A stretch of DNA of 64,000 nt from Gracilariopsis chorda (Eukaryota > Rhodophyta > Florideophyceae > Gracilariales > Gracilariaceae), in the NCBI GenBank assembly GCA_003194525.1, contig NBIV01000012.1, positions 124,001 to 188,000 on the forward strand, read 5' to 3'. Under the pieces are notes generated by a model. That model was not told the DNA's origin. It did no database searches and worked only from the letters and a program-made list of their open reading frames with translations. Shown here one piece after another: positions 1 to 10,878 of the stretch. Positions within the stretch are counted from its first letter, which is position 1. Every line of letters starts with the position of its first letter. A program made the position numbers and the translations under genes.

Positions 1-234
1 GGCGAGCAGGATAGAATGTGCAGACTTGCATTTTTGGAGCGTTTCTTGTGGGAAGGGGACGCCGGTGTTATCGATTGCGACGCCGCCTATATGGGCAGAT
101 TGAAAGGTGAGGGAGACTTGATGACGGGCTGCGGCTGCTTTTAGGACATCGACGGCAACGGCGATGATCTCGGGGCCGATTCCGTCACCGGGGAGCAGGG
201 TGATGTTATAGGAGTCGCGTCGAGATGTTGACAT
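1..234 (-). CDS. leuB: 3-isopropylmalate dehydrogenase, N-terminal part (runs off the left edge)
   Basis: Reading the minus strand from ATG at 234 gives 78 residues open to the window edge. Residues 9-24 contain YNITLLPGDGIGPEI, the signature N-terminus of the isocitrate/isopropylmalate dehydrogenase family. It is followed by a GGVAIDNTGVPFP stretch and TLQKCKSAHSILLA, which match IPMDH rather than isocitrate dehydrogenase. The enzyme oxidatively decarboxylates 3-isopropylmalate with NAD in leucine synthesis. In photosynthetic eukaryotes it normally works in the plastid, yet only about eight residues precede the core here. A transit peptide must therefore come from an upstream start or exon, or be absent. 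The frame stays open for some codons upstream but shows no ATG. The rest of the gene lies outside the window. Confidence 0.85.
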   Translation of the reverse strand, partial: MSTSRRDSYNITLLPGDGIGPEIIAVAVDVLKAAAARHQVSLTFQSAHIGGVAIDNTGVPFPQETLQKCKSAHSILLA

Positions 235-1809
235 GCGCAGGGTGCGGGGTGGGGGGGGAGGGTGGAGCGGACGGAGGGCAGAACGATTGGGGGGATGAAG
301 AGACAGGGGGTTTCTGGAGGTGAAGCATGAAGATGGGGCGGAGCTGACGAATGCCATGGCGAATGTTGGGCGGGAGTTGTGGCGAGGCGCTACATGCGGA
401 TCGCGGGGAGGGCGAGATGCGGGCGCGAGTGGACGTGGGGGAGGGGGGGGGGGGGGGGGGGGGGCGCGGCGTGTGATATGTGTGGCGACGTGTACACGTG
501 GGGGAAGGGGTGTGGAAAACGTTTTGGGGGGAGTGGGGGGGGAGGTAAGGGCTGAAGCGCAAGGGAGGAGGAGTGGTGCATTGCGTGCAGCTGATGGATG
601 AGCGGGAGCAAACGGACGGGTGGCGGGCTGTTTGGCGCGACAGTGGGCGTTGGGGGGCTGCACCGGTGCAGGAGCGTGCGCCCCGGGTGCTGTATGATGC
701 GACACTGAGGCTGTTGTGTGGCTATTTGTTTGGTTTCAGCTCGAGAGGGCGTGACTTGGGCGGCTTGACGGCGCGGTGATGGAGAGATGAGCGGTGTTGG
801 ACGCGGTGCGGTGTTGTGGTTGGCGCGACGAGGGCGGGGATTGAGGGAAGCGACGTGAGACGGGTGGCGCGCGGGATAAGTGGGCGCTCTCGAGGCGACG
901 GCGCGCTCGGCGAATTGGAGAGGCGCGCCGAGTGGCGTCGCTCTCTGCCCCTCGCGCGCGCTCGCACCGCCGAGACACACAGTTGTGCTTCGTCCGCGCG
1001 GCTGCGCACCACGTCACGTCACGTCACGTCACGTCACGCCACCCGTGCCGCGCCAGCAAGCGGAGCGCGCGCCGGCGCGGACTGAGCGCGAGCGCGAGCG
1101 CGCGCGGCGCGCGTCGACGACGCACGGCGCGGAGGCGCCAAATGGCGGCACGCGCCAATGGCAAGCGCGCAGACAAACAAACTGCGCTCTCGCAACAACG
1201 CCGCGCCTGTCACGCCGCCGCCAGCCGCCGCTCATTGGACGTGCGCCGCCAGCGAGCGCCGCCGCGCAACTTCAGTTCCACCCACAGCGAGTGCACGTGG
1301 CTCTGGTCAACGCCTTGCGTGCCGCGTGTGACGCGTGTGACGCGCGCGCTTTCCACACCGCTCGCCGCCCTCCTCCAGTCGCCGTGCGCGCGCGCCCGCG
1401 CGTTTGTTTCGCTTGCGCCGTCGCCGCTGCCCCCCCCCACACACTCGCAGCTCCGCAAAACACCCCCCCCCCACCCCCAAACCACAACTCCACCCCCCAA
1501 CACCGCGCACCCCCCTCCTTCCGCGCCCTTATCCACACACCCTCCACACCCTCCACACCCTCCACACCCCCCCGTCACCGTCACTGCCACTATCTCACCT
1601 CCCCCACGCCTCCTTCTCCAACCACCCACTCCCCCCTCCCCCCCTCCAACCCCTCACCGCTCACCCCGCTCCGCTCCGTGTGTACACCTCCTCTCCTCTC
1701 TACACCCCACACCCCTTCCCCCCCACACCGTCTTCCCTACGCCACCCCCCACCCCTCTCTCATTTCTTCTTAATGCCCCCGTCTTCCCCCTCGCTCCCTC
1801 CGCCGAAAC
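235..1809. promoter_or_regulatory. GC-rich divergent promoter region between leuB and the zinc-finger gene
   Basis: No credible gene is seen; the long open frames here are artefacts of high GC. The left part (240-560) is G-rich on the plus strand, so C-rich in the sense of leuB, with an uninterrupted run of 22 G at 443-464. The middle (830-1400) is CpG-rich and holds an ACGTC array and an ATTGG box. The right part (1430-1800) is strongly C-rich on the plus strand, leading into the zinc-finger gene. The divergent gene arrangement fits a shared promoter. Confidence 0.6.
1011..1040. promoter_or_regulatory. ACGTC pentamer array (ACGT-core bZIP-type sites)
   Basis: Five perfect copies of ACGTC in tandem plus one ACGCC. 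Each junction creates a CACGTCA or TGACGT-type ACGT core, the site class bound by plant and algal bZIP factors. It lies about 770 bp upstream of the zinc-finger start and also upstream of leuB. The regulatory role is inferred; the repeat is seen directly. Confidence 0.5.
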
Positions 1810-4570
1810 ATGCCTAACGACCTCACCCCCATGCAGCCTGTCACCCACTCCAACCCCTTCCAACCCCCCCACCTATCTCTTATCAGCACCAGCCCGTCTC
1901 CTTCCTCGCTCAGTACCCCTATGCACCAGCTCCATCCCAGCACTTCCAGCAGCCCGCCGACTCTCTGCTTCCCCGTCACAACCCCCCCCCTCTCCGCTCA
2001 GACCGTCAGCACCAGCTTCATCAAACTCAGCAACAGCAACATCACCAACAACAACCTCACCACCATCAACATCAAACACAACAACCTCACCAACAGCAGC
2101 AGCAGCAACAACAACAACAGCAACAACAACAACAACAACGCTCTCAGCACCCGCACCCACATCACCACCACTCCCCCACCGCCGCTCTAAATCGTCCGCC
2201 ACTGCTCACCTCCAACTCCACCCTCCCGCCTGCCACTGCTCTGCCGTCAACCCATCATCATCAGCATCCGCCTCCGTCTCATTCGCTTACCACCCCTTCT
2301 CACCCGGACCTTTCCCGCCCCGCACCCCTGCTGCATCCCACCGCTCCGCACTTCTCTCACCCGCAAACTTCGCTCCCCGCCACCGACTTGCACCGCTCTC
2401 GCACCACGCATCATCGTTCACTTACTCAGCTTTCTCTTCCGCAACACAATCAACGTTCCATTCTGCAACCGCCCTCCTCTTTTGCCGCCCCGCACCACCA
2501 TTTGCATCACCCACCTCCACTTTCCTCTTCGCTTTTGCACCCCTCCCCCCATCCTTATGCTTCCCAACAACATTCTCATCATGTGCAACAGCACCAGCAA
2601 CAGCACCAGCAACAGCACCAGCAACAGCAGCAGCAGCCCTCTCATCTGCTTCCATCTTCGCATAATCATCAATCACACCTTCATCACCCCGCCAAGCACC
2701 CTGCCGCACAGCACACTGTTTCCCAACCTGCCAACCACACCTCCCTCCCCATTCCTTCTCTGGCCCATCCCAATTTCAAACAACCGCTAGAGGTAGATGA
2801 CGCGGAGGACATAATTGCTTTGGGCGGCATGCAACAACCTAACCGCCACGACATGCATCCTTTTCCGTCCGCTCCGTTTGCAAATGACAATCTCCACCCC
2901 CCCAGGATCAGTCCGTCATGGCCATGGACGCATTTCTCCCGGAATCCGAACAAGATCCGCTCAATATTTCCGTTCCGCTCCAAATGCCGCTCCCACTTGA
3001 CCCGCAGCGTGTAGATCGTGCCGTACTCTCCACCTCCGAACCGGACCATTCTAACCGTCACTCGCACTCCTTTGTCAACGCTCAGTCTGCTCAACCTACT
3101 TCGTCGCATGCGCTTCACTCCATGTCGTACGGTGCGCCTCACTCGTCTGCCTTACCTAGTAATCATGTCTTTATGCATCCAGCTTCGGCTGTTAATCCGT
3201 TTCAATTGCAACTCCCCTCCAAACAGCCTCCCCCAAATTCGTCCGCGCAGCTCGCTTCACATCATGCTTCACACCCGATTGGCTCGCGTTCTCAACCTCA
3301 TTCTGTCTCGCTTAAATTACAGAGCGCTTCCAATCCGCATCAATCGCGTCAGCTTGAGCACAACGCCCATCAGACGCAGCTTCCATCACACCAGCCCCGT
3401 CGTACGCAACAGCCTCATCAATCACTCCATCCTCATCAGCAAACCCGTCATCAACACCATCACCAACAGCAGCAACAACAACAACAACAGCAACAGCAAC
3501 AGCATCAGCATCAGCAGCAGCAACAACAACATCGAGCACAACACCTCTCACGCCAACATCTCGCGCAGCCGCGTCATCAATCGCGAGCCCTTTCGCAACA
3601 ACAAACACTGGCTCAGCCGCAAACGCTTGCTCAGCCTGCCCAACCGCTCCAGCAGGCGCAGCCGTCACAGCCGCTACAACCGCAGTCTCAGCCAATTCAG
3701 TCGCAACGGCAGTCGCAGACTCAACAACGGTCTACTCGTCAATCACATCAGCCTCAACACGGCCTGCCACTTTCGTCGCAGGAAGATGCGTCGCGGCGAG
3801 CCTCTGCTGCGCAGAATCCAATAAGCATCCATGATCTCACCAAACCGAAGACTGAACAACGTGTCGATGGGTACTCTGCTGAAACCCACTTCTCGCCTAC
3901 GTCGCCGGCCTATTCGGCTGTCACTATCAGTCCACCGACTGTTTTGCAGAACGCTCAGCCGCCCGCTTCTGCTGTTCCGGTACCATCGCAGACAGCCCCT
4001 GCAGCGGTAACCACGACAGCAACAGCGAATGCACCTACCACGGCCGATGGGGGTGGGGAATCTCCTACATCTGTTGCTACGCCCTCTAGCCTACTTTGTC
4101 ATATTTGCAGGACGCCGTTTACTAGGCGCTACAACCTGAAAGTTCACATGTCCTCCAAACACAGTGCGCGTCGGGACTATCACTGCCCGCATTGCAGTAA
4201 TTCCTTTAATCGCGGTGATTCTCTGAAGAGGCACATTGCTACTACACATCGTGGTGAGAAGAAATGGAGCTGCCCGCACTGTAACCGAAACTTTGGACAG
4301 AGGCCGCATATGAAAATGCATGTGGATACGGTTCATCTCAAGAAGAGGGATCATAAGTGCCACTGCGGAAAGGCGTTTGGTACTAGATACAATCTCACTG
4401 CTCACAAACGCACTCATGAACAGACCCCGAAGAAGCATCTATGCCAGGTTTGCAAGAAGTCATTTGCACTCAAGTCGAGTCTAGCACGCCATCAGCGCAA
4501 TTCGGACCATACTGCCCCGACAGACGCTTCGAACGCAGCTGCTGGTGCTGTGCAGCGAGCGCCTGACTAA
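1810..4570 (+). CDS. Glutamine/histidine-rich C2H2 zinc-finger protein (five fingers, one intron)
   Basis: Proposed exons are 1810-2792 and 2906-4570. The intron 2793-2905 starts GTAGAT, has a CTAAC branch-like site and ends in CCCCCCAG. It joins ...KQPLE to DQSVMAMD in phase. The N-terminal two thirds are low complexity: long CAA/CAG runs code polyQ and His/Pro tracts (about 2040-2140, 2580-2640, 3460-3530). The C-terminus (4096-4530) has five C2H2 fingers; the fourth has an unusual CxC pair (CHCGKAF). The family acts as nuclear DNA-binding regulators; targets are unknown. Start: ATG 1810 opens MPNDLTPMQPVTHSNPFQPP but is one base out of frame with the glutamine-rich frame. The switch falls in a run of seven C (1864-1870), so a homopolymer length error or an unseen splice is likely. 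Confidence 0.8.
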
Positions 4571-5530
4571 AGGCTTTCAGAGAGGCGACTAGGGCTTTGC
4601 TCTTTGAAGCGTGGAATGTACGTGCGTCTTTGTTTATTTGTCGAGACGGTCTGTGCGCCTCTTGTTTATTTGTTCGGCACTGTGAGAACAATGAAGAGTC
4701 ACGAAACCACTCGGAAGCATTGAAGATGCGTTAACACAAGTGAAGAAGCAGAAAGTCGCCCCTTTTTGTAGTCGCTCACACGTGCGTTCATCTGAGTTCG
4801 TTGTTTGGTTTCTTCCTTTCTCGAGATGGAGGCAAACGGTGCTATTATCTCGTGCATTTCCGCGGTTCCAATTTTAATTTAATTCCTTGCGACCACCCAG
4901 AACTGATACCCATTTGGACTCTCGTGTCTACCAGCCTTCATCCGCGGTAGACACCACACATGTACACAGTGTCCTTCCTCAACTTCCTCCTCCAACTGCA
5001 CTGGCTTGGTGTTTCGATGGGCCCCATTCGCGCATCTTGGTATCGCACCGATCCTGTTAGGACGTGACCATGTGCAATTCGTGTGACCCAAGTACCCTGT
5101 GTCCCTCTTTGCAGTCGACAATCGTGCGCACACGTCAGCATGGGCTCTGTTTATGATACTGTAACCCAACAGCAAAGGTACAGCGTCACGCCGAAATCGG
5201 CTGAGACGAATGAACCCACCACCACATGGATGAGGAACTTTCCTCTCTCTCTAGAGAAAGGCTGTTGCTTTCCTGTCTCTTTCCCACTTCTGCTCGCGTC
5301 TCGGTCGCTTAGTATGTCATAGTCAATTCAGTTAGCTTTAGTAGTTAAAAAACAAAACAATGTTCTAAGATTTTGAACCTAGTACTCGCTTGAAGAGCAG
5401 CTATGCGTTCTGAATTCGACAATTTCCTAGCTGATGTTCCGCAAAACAGAGATCAATCTTCTCTTGGCCCTAGCATTCCGATATGACCTTCCTTGTGCCG
5501 CCAAGTCCACTCAACTCTGCATAGGTTCTT
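4571..5530. other. Intergenic, convergent 3' ends
   Basis: Lies between the 3' ends of the zinc-finger gene (+) and the AT-hook/PHD gene (-). Only short incoherent open frames are present. It would hold both 3' UTRs; no hairpin terminator or RNA gene was recognised. Confidence 0.6.
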
Positions 5531-8500
5531 TCACTCGATGCAGCCTGGATATGACGGAGGCAAACCGTCCGACATCCCCTTCTCAGCCAATCGTCTCCTT
5601 TTCGCTTGCGGAACATTGAGTGCTTGGATGAACTCACTCTTACGCTTTGGCAGCCTGTCCATCAGGCTGGGTCGTGGTGCTCGCAGATTCTTCATACACT
5701 CCTTACACGCAAATAGCTTCTCAGAGTACAGATACACTTCACTCGGCTTAAACATATGGTCCTTACACAACGCAAGCGCGCATGTGCGACATTTGAACAA
5801 ACGAGAATCGTCCCGACTAGCACATACATGACACTTATGCCGGGGGCAGCTCCACTTCGGACGGCCCGCACGTCTCCGACGAGAATGATCGGGTGGACTG
5901 CACTCACGGTGCATGACAACCCCACAGTTCTCATTAACGCACCGTAAAATACTGGGCTGGTCATCCTGTAAAACATGTCGACACTGCTCCTTGTTTGAAA
6001 CTTGGTTGTCGACAGGAAGCTTGCAGCTGAAACACCATTCGTCAAATCCGTTACCTCCATTAGCCGCCGCTTTCGTCGGATAAGCAGCGGAAGGAGCATG
6101 GGCTTCTGAGGAAGAGGGGCCGATGCCACAGGTATGAGAGTTTGCACCTTCGCAAAGCTTCGCGAAACCGACGATACGGGTTCGACCGTCACCAGCCCCA
6201 TCTCTTATCACCTGTTTGCGCAGATCACGAGAAACAAGGAGCATTGGAAGTTGTGGTCGCGACTTGGAAGCATTTTGAGCTGCAGCCCCATTTGCCATCT
6301 TGGTCTTCGGAATAACATCATACAACCCCCCACTGCGTAGCAGCTTTGTGTGCACAGTTGCATCTACGCGACATAGGAGGCACTTATATGCTCCCGCATT
6401 CGCCAGAGCGTATTCAGAGGGGCTCAGGACATTTGATACGCAAACGGAACAGAACTCATGTGAGCAGCTGAGGCAAGAGAAAAAGCGAAACGGATAGTTG
6501 CGCTGATCTTGTCTCTGCGTGCAAACACTGCATATGTTCGACAACCGCCCGGTCGATGTCCCGTTAGCAAGCCGAGCATCCGTGAGTTCTAAATACCTTG
6601 CTGCCGCATCTGGATCCCAAACCCGAAACAACGATTCAACAACAGTCCCCGACACCATTACACGAGCACGATGCATAGCAGAGCATACGGACAGCAGATC
6701 GAACTGAACCAAGCATTCTCCCTGGTCAGCAAAACAACCAGTATTGTGAGAACAAAGGTGACGAAGGCGAACCCCAATTAGAGCCATCAAGTTAGAGACG
6801 ATCAAAAAAGAAGATGTATTTGCATCTAACTTGATCTTCGGGAAGACAGTGTTCCAAGCGTCTTTTCCAGGCGTCGACCCACGAATCATATCTTCAAGAG
6901 ATGGCGGGATTGCCTGAGAAATAATCTCAATCAGATCTGGACACGACGGGAGCCTTATCGGTTGTAGGCGCCAGCGTAATCTGTTTCTTTGGATCGTTAC
7001 CCCGAGCTTGCGAAGCACAACGCGAAGCAACGCGGTAGTTTCGAAAGGGAGGTTGATAAATTCCGCTCGTTTACGTAGCTCCGATGGCTTCCTGGACAAA
7101 ACACATGCATGCACTTTAGCAATTTCTCTGGTTTCGCGCTCAGATGGAGGAAATCCTAGAATGATACTTTCGACAACCATAACGAAAAAAGAAATGCGCC
7201 GGAGAACATCGTTTGGAGAGTCAGAAATGGGTACACAAACCATAGCTGATTCTCTTTTGATACGAGAATCGACATGATGGTGGCATTTGCCGCACAGGAA
7301 GAAATTCTTCGCTGGAAAGCGAGGGTGGATGAATGCCTGCGATCTTGAAACGCTTTCGGTACAAAGCAAGCACCTTAACTCCCGGCCGCCTAATGCCCCA
7401 GATTTGCCGGCCCTTGTCTGCGAGAGAGGTAGGGGAGTCTTGATATGTCCCTCACGCTGCAGATTCACCAGTTCCGCATCGAAATCATTCGTCATCAAGC
7501 GCAAGTTGGCTCGCGGTTCCTGAATGGGTACCGGAGTGAACAGTGATAACTCAGAGGGCCGGCCTTTCCGCGCAAAGTTCTCCACCAATTGTTCATCAGA
7601 CCTTCCTGCTTTCTGCGTAGAAGACGGCTTTTTCGTCGTCACCTCGGTGTCCGAAACACGGGCTTTCTTTGGCATAGCTTGTTTACCGCATTGCGTTTTG
7701 GACTTCAAATGAGGCCTCAAAGGCTTTTTGACTTCAAGGCATTCATCTACAGAGATCTTCGGCCGTGTAAGCTCAGCTGCGCCGTTAGGAGTGTGAAAGC
7801 GAGCTCTGGACTGTCGCTGTGGACGAGGAGAAGGCACGGGCCCCAGCTTAGAACTTGAAGCCCTCTTGAAAAGTGATTTTCGTTTGGATATGGCCACCCG
7901 TCGTGAAAACTTCGTCTTCGATTTGCGAAGGCGCAACTTGAGCAGGACACTTCTCTGGTTCTTTGTAGCCCCGTGGTCTTGGGCGTGTGTGACAGGTTTT
8001 GAGCTTTGCTTCTTTTCCCTGCTCTGCTTTTCATCCAGTCCAGAAACGGCCAAAGTAGATCGACGGGGCTCTGTCGTCCTTTTTTTATCTTCTTCTGCGT
8101 TCGTACCCCCCAAACTGACAGCATCAGGGGATGACTGATCGCCTGTGCTGTGTGGTGTTAGAGGTGTTTGTGTATCATCAGAAGCCGGAGAAAATACCGA
8201 AGCCGAGGCCTTCACACGAAGGTGGAGAGGTAACCTATGAACCCTGTGATTTCTTTCAGAATGCGATGGTCGTCTTTCCACCTCTGAATTCTTCGAAACA
8301 GCGTACCTATCGCCAGTCTGGACTGCTGTAGAAGAAGGCCGTGAAGATGCTTGCTCAAGCTCCTCATTTGACTTCCTAGGCTTGGGAGGCAAGTCCATCC
8401 TAGTTGAGAAACTTGGAGGTATAGATTGTACTGAAGAAGCTGCAGGTCGTGAGATATTGGGCTGATATTCTGTAGGTGCTCCTCCGCAATTCTCACTCTG

Positions 8501-10195
8501 TATGCCCTTCCGTCGAGGATTGTCCCCGTCTCCGCGTTGCAAACACGTTTCCTTGTGTATTTGCATCTGTGGAGCCGTTTCAGAAAACACGCCTCTTGAA
8601 ACTGGTGCGCACTCAATTGTCTTATCTGAATTCAGCTCGCTTGGCTTCGCTGCTGGTGTTTTCTTCCGGGGTCTATATCTTTTCGGGGGGCGTCCTTTCG
8701 TTGTTCTGGGTGTCTTGACTGTGCTAGCATGGGCATCAGCAGAGTTTACGTCAGCCATTCGTGCTTGGACTCGATTGGTTGGAGAAGCAGTACCCAACAA
8801 AGATGCAAAGTTTGAACCGACTCCAGCTCCTGCGATTTGGGTTGTGATGTTTTGTTGTGAATTCGATGAATCGATACAGAGCACAGAGCGGTCCGAAGTG
8901 CCTAGAGGTTGAAAACCATAATGCAAGGGTTGAGATGAAGACGCAGCTCTCGGCGCGCTACCGATTATACTTCGTTCTAAACTTAATGCGGAGTATGCTC
9001 CTGAGTTGGAATTTTGGAGAGCATTCGTTGAGGGACGAGCGAGTGCATTCCTCGGGTGTGCCAAGACGGTTCTGGATTGCGGGTTCGCGAACTGACTGTC
9101 TGAACATGGGTTGACCATGGGCACCTCAGCATGTGTGATTACGGGTGCATTCGTCAGTAGTAAATTTGAATTTGGACCTGCAGCATAACAAGTAGCTTGA
9201 GGATCTACAGTGGACCTCACACCTGGGTAAAAAATGTAATCGGAGGTATGGGCTACGGAAAATGATGTTCGTATCATAGTCTCCGTAGGATGAAAATGTT
9301 GTTGGTCCCCTGTTCCCGGCGATCTTTGCAGCGAATGGATTGTAGGGTTCAATGGTTTGGCCAAACCTTGCGCTCTTGGGTATGGTCCCGAGGGAACATG
9401 TCTATAAGCTACATTTGTTGGGTGATGTGACGACGGCAACTGCGAATTGTCCTGTTCAATATGATCGTATGTCATATGGGCTTTCGATGGAATGTCGTTG
9501 CGTACGAGAGAAGTATTGGTTAGGAGCTGTGAATTCGTCTGTTGACAACCAGAAGTTGTGTGTAGTCCGCTTCCTGTGTTGCAAGCCGGATCCAGCACAT
9601 GTGACCAATGTGCCATTCTCATACAGGTCGGATTGGTGCCACTGGGAATCTTTCGCTTTCTGCCGCGTGCCGGGGTCGGTAAGCCGTTCGACGCCAATGG
9701 AGAAGAAGCCGACTGAGGAAGCGTGCTTGGAGACATGACGCACATGACAGGTGAAGTGCGTACAGCACTTGCTTGGGTTTCTCGATTGAGTTGACCACGA
9801 ATCACTTGAGAAGTCAAAAGCTGAGCATGGGTATCGAGAGTATGATTCGGTTGCCGGAGCGTAGATTCGGCAGGTGCCATTGGAAGTGCGTTAGTATTCG
9901 CATGGGCAGATTTTGATGTACACAGTCGCACTGATAAGGGTACCGCAGGATTCGAAACAAGGACTCCAGAGTTGTAAGTGTTGAAGCTGCCATTTCCGCG
10001 GGCTCCTTGAGCGAGAAAATTTTGAGATGTGAATGGGCCCGCAGGATGAACTTGTCCCCGAGATCTTTGGGGTTGAAGCTCAGATTGAACTGGTGGGTTC
10101 GCAAATGTCGAGAAGTGGAGCGTTTGAGCTCTCAAAGGCTGCCGCGAGCGGACAGAGAGCCGATGGCGATGTTCGGGGGAGTACACGCGGTCCAT
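5531..10195 (-). CDS. Large AT-hook and PHD-like zinc-cluster protein, probable chromatin factor (1554 aa)
   Basis: A single uninterrupted frame. The first ATG is at 10195 (MDRVYSPEHRHR). Another 52 codons are open upstream but lack ATG and contain a GTAAGA donor-like site, suggesting a 5' UTR intron. Residues 1-900 are Ser/Pro/Gln-rich and look disordered, with AT-hook-like basic patches (ARGRKRKIP; KGRPPKRYRPRKK near residue 500). A zinc ribbon-like CLLC...CGKCHHH cluster sits near residue 950. Near 1230-1285 is CSVCTQ...CLSCSHEFCSVC...CLLC. The C-terminus (about 1385-1510) has CFSCK...CRH...CVNENCGVVMHREC...CPRHKCHVC...CRTC, spaced like an extended PHD finger, then a basic tail. This suggests a DNA- and histone-tail-binding nuclear protein. 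No catalytic domain is seen and I cannot name an orthologue. Confidence 0.8.
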   Translation of the reverse strand: MDRVYSPEHRHRLSVRSRQPLRAQTLHFSTFANPPVQSELQPQRSRGQVHPAGPFTSQNFLAQGARGNGSFNTYNSGVLVSNPAVPLSVRLCTSKSAHANTNALPMAPAESTLRQPNHTLDTHAQLLTSQVIRGQLNRETQASAVRTSPVMCVMSPSTLPQSASSPLASNGLPTPARGRKRKIPSGTNPTCMRMAHWSHVLDPACNTGSGLHTTSGCQQTNSQLLTNTSLVRNDIPSKAHMTYDHIEQDNSQLPSSHHPTNVAYRHVPSGPYPRAQGLAKPLNPTIHSLQRSPGTGDQQHFHPTETMIRTSFSVAHTSDYIFYPGVRSTVDPQATCYAAGPNSNLLLTNAPVITHAEVPMVNPCSDSQFANPQSRTVLAHPRNALARPSTNALQNSNSGAYSALSLERSIIGSAPRAASSSQPLHYGFQPLGTSDRSVLCIDSSNSQQNITTQIAGAGVGSNFASLLGTASPTNRVQARMADVNSADAHASTVKTPRTTKGRPPKRYRPRKKTPAAKPSELNSDKTIECAPVSRGVFSETAPQMQIHKETCLQRGDGDNPRRKGIQSENCGGAPTEYQPNISRPAASSVQSIPPSFSTRMDLPPKPRKSNEELEQASSRPSSTAVQTGDRYAVSKNSEVERRPSHSERNHRVHRLPLHLRVKASASVFSPASDDTQTPLTPHSTGDQSSPDAVSLGGTNAEEDKKRTTEPRRSTLAVSGLDEKQSREKKQSSKPVTHAQDHGATKNQRSVLLKLRLRKSKTKFSRRVAISKRKSLFKRASSSKLGPVPSPRPQRQSRARFHTPNGAAELTRPKISVDECLEVKKPLRPHLKSKTQCGKQAMPKKARVSDTEVTTKKPSSTQKAGRSDEQLVENFARKGRPSELSLFTPVPIQEPRANLRLMTNDFDAELVNLQREGHIKTPLPLSQTRAGKSGALGGRELRCLLCTESVSRSQAFIHPRFPAKNFFLCGKCHHHVDSRIKRESAMVCVPISDSPNDVLRRISFFVMVVESIILGFPPSERETREIAKVHACVLSRKPSELRKRAEFINLPFETTALLRVVLRKLGVTIQRNRLRWRLQPIRLPSCPDLIEIISQAIPPSLEDMIRGSTPGKDAWNTVFPKIKLDANTSSFLIVSNLMALIGVRLRHLCSHNTGCFADQGECLVQFDLLSVCSAMHRARVMVSGTVVESLFRVWDPDAAARYLELTDARLANGTSTGRLSNICSVCTQRQDQRNYPFRFFSCLSCSHEFCSVCVSNVLSPSEYALANAGAYKCLLCRVDATVHTKLLRSGGLYDVIPKTKMANGAAAQNASKSRPQLPMLLVSRDLRKQVIRDGAGDGRTRIVGFAKLCEGANSHTCGIGPSSSEAHAPSAAYPTKAAANGGNGFDEWCFSCKLPVDNQVSNKEQCRHVLQDDQPSILRCVNENCGVVMHRECSPPDHSRRRRAGRPKWSCPRHKCHVCASRDDSRLFKCRTCALALCKDHMFKPSEVYLYSEKLFACKECMKNLRAPRPSLMDRLPKRKSEFIQALNVPQAKRRRLAEKGMSDGLPPSYPGCIE

Positions 10196-10878
10196 GCTTT
10201 GCGGATGAGCGTATGGGAGTAGCTGTATTGCGCTCTTACCGGCGAGGCATGAACCGCGGATGGCGGTTGCGGATATATGAGAGACGTGTGAAAACCGAAG
10301 ATTGTCGCTATAACGCGGCCGAGTTTTGCGCGCGCTTTTTTGGTGAGGCAAATATGTAGACGCAGGCCAACAGTTTGTCTACAAACAGATCATTGGCTCC
10401 GGAATCACGTCAATAGCGTTCACGACTACAGTCATGGAGTTAAACACGGGCAAGCTCGAGATGTACAAAAAGGTGTGTCGTCCGTAGCAAAGGAACAAGA
10501 AGGGTTGGCGATAGCGGCCGGGAATTCTCCCACGACCTCCGGGTGCTTAAAATGATGAGTTCGGAATCGAGGAGCGCGAGCCGTTCCATTGTATCTAAAA
10601 GGGGACAAACAGTACATTCTACCAAGGATAGAGGATTGCTAATACGGAATTAGAGTTTTGTCTCGCGTAATTGGCGCTTTTGAGAGCATGGACATCGTGG
10701 ATTTCGATGCGCACACGAGGCAGAGGTCGCCTTGTCAGTCCATTCTCGATTGTCACCCATGTCTCTCTCTCTCTTTTACGGGTACACTAGTTCACCGATG
10801 TCTGCTCTGGAGCGAGTTAGATAAGCTATCTCTTGCACTAATATCTACTATCGCGTAGGAGCGCTCACCCCTATTGTT
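10196..10878. promoter_or_regulatory. Divergent promoter between the AT-hook/PHD gene and the RUS gene
   Basis: 683 bp separating head-to-head starts. It contains a GTAAGAGC donor-like site just upstream of the minus-strand ATG, consistent with a 5' UTR intron. No TATA box, RNA gene or repeat was recognised. Confidence 0.5.

Noticed and set aside
932-2665. 577-codon plus-strand open frame over the promoter and 5' part of the zinc-finger gene
   Set aside because: Composition is an out-of-frame reading of GC-rich and C-rich DNA (Pro/Ser/His/Thr repeats). The glutamine-rich frame linked to the zinc fingers is the coherent one.
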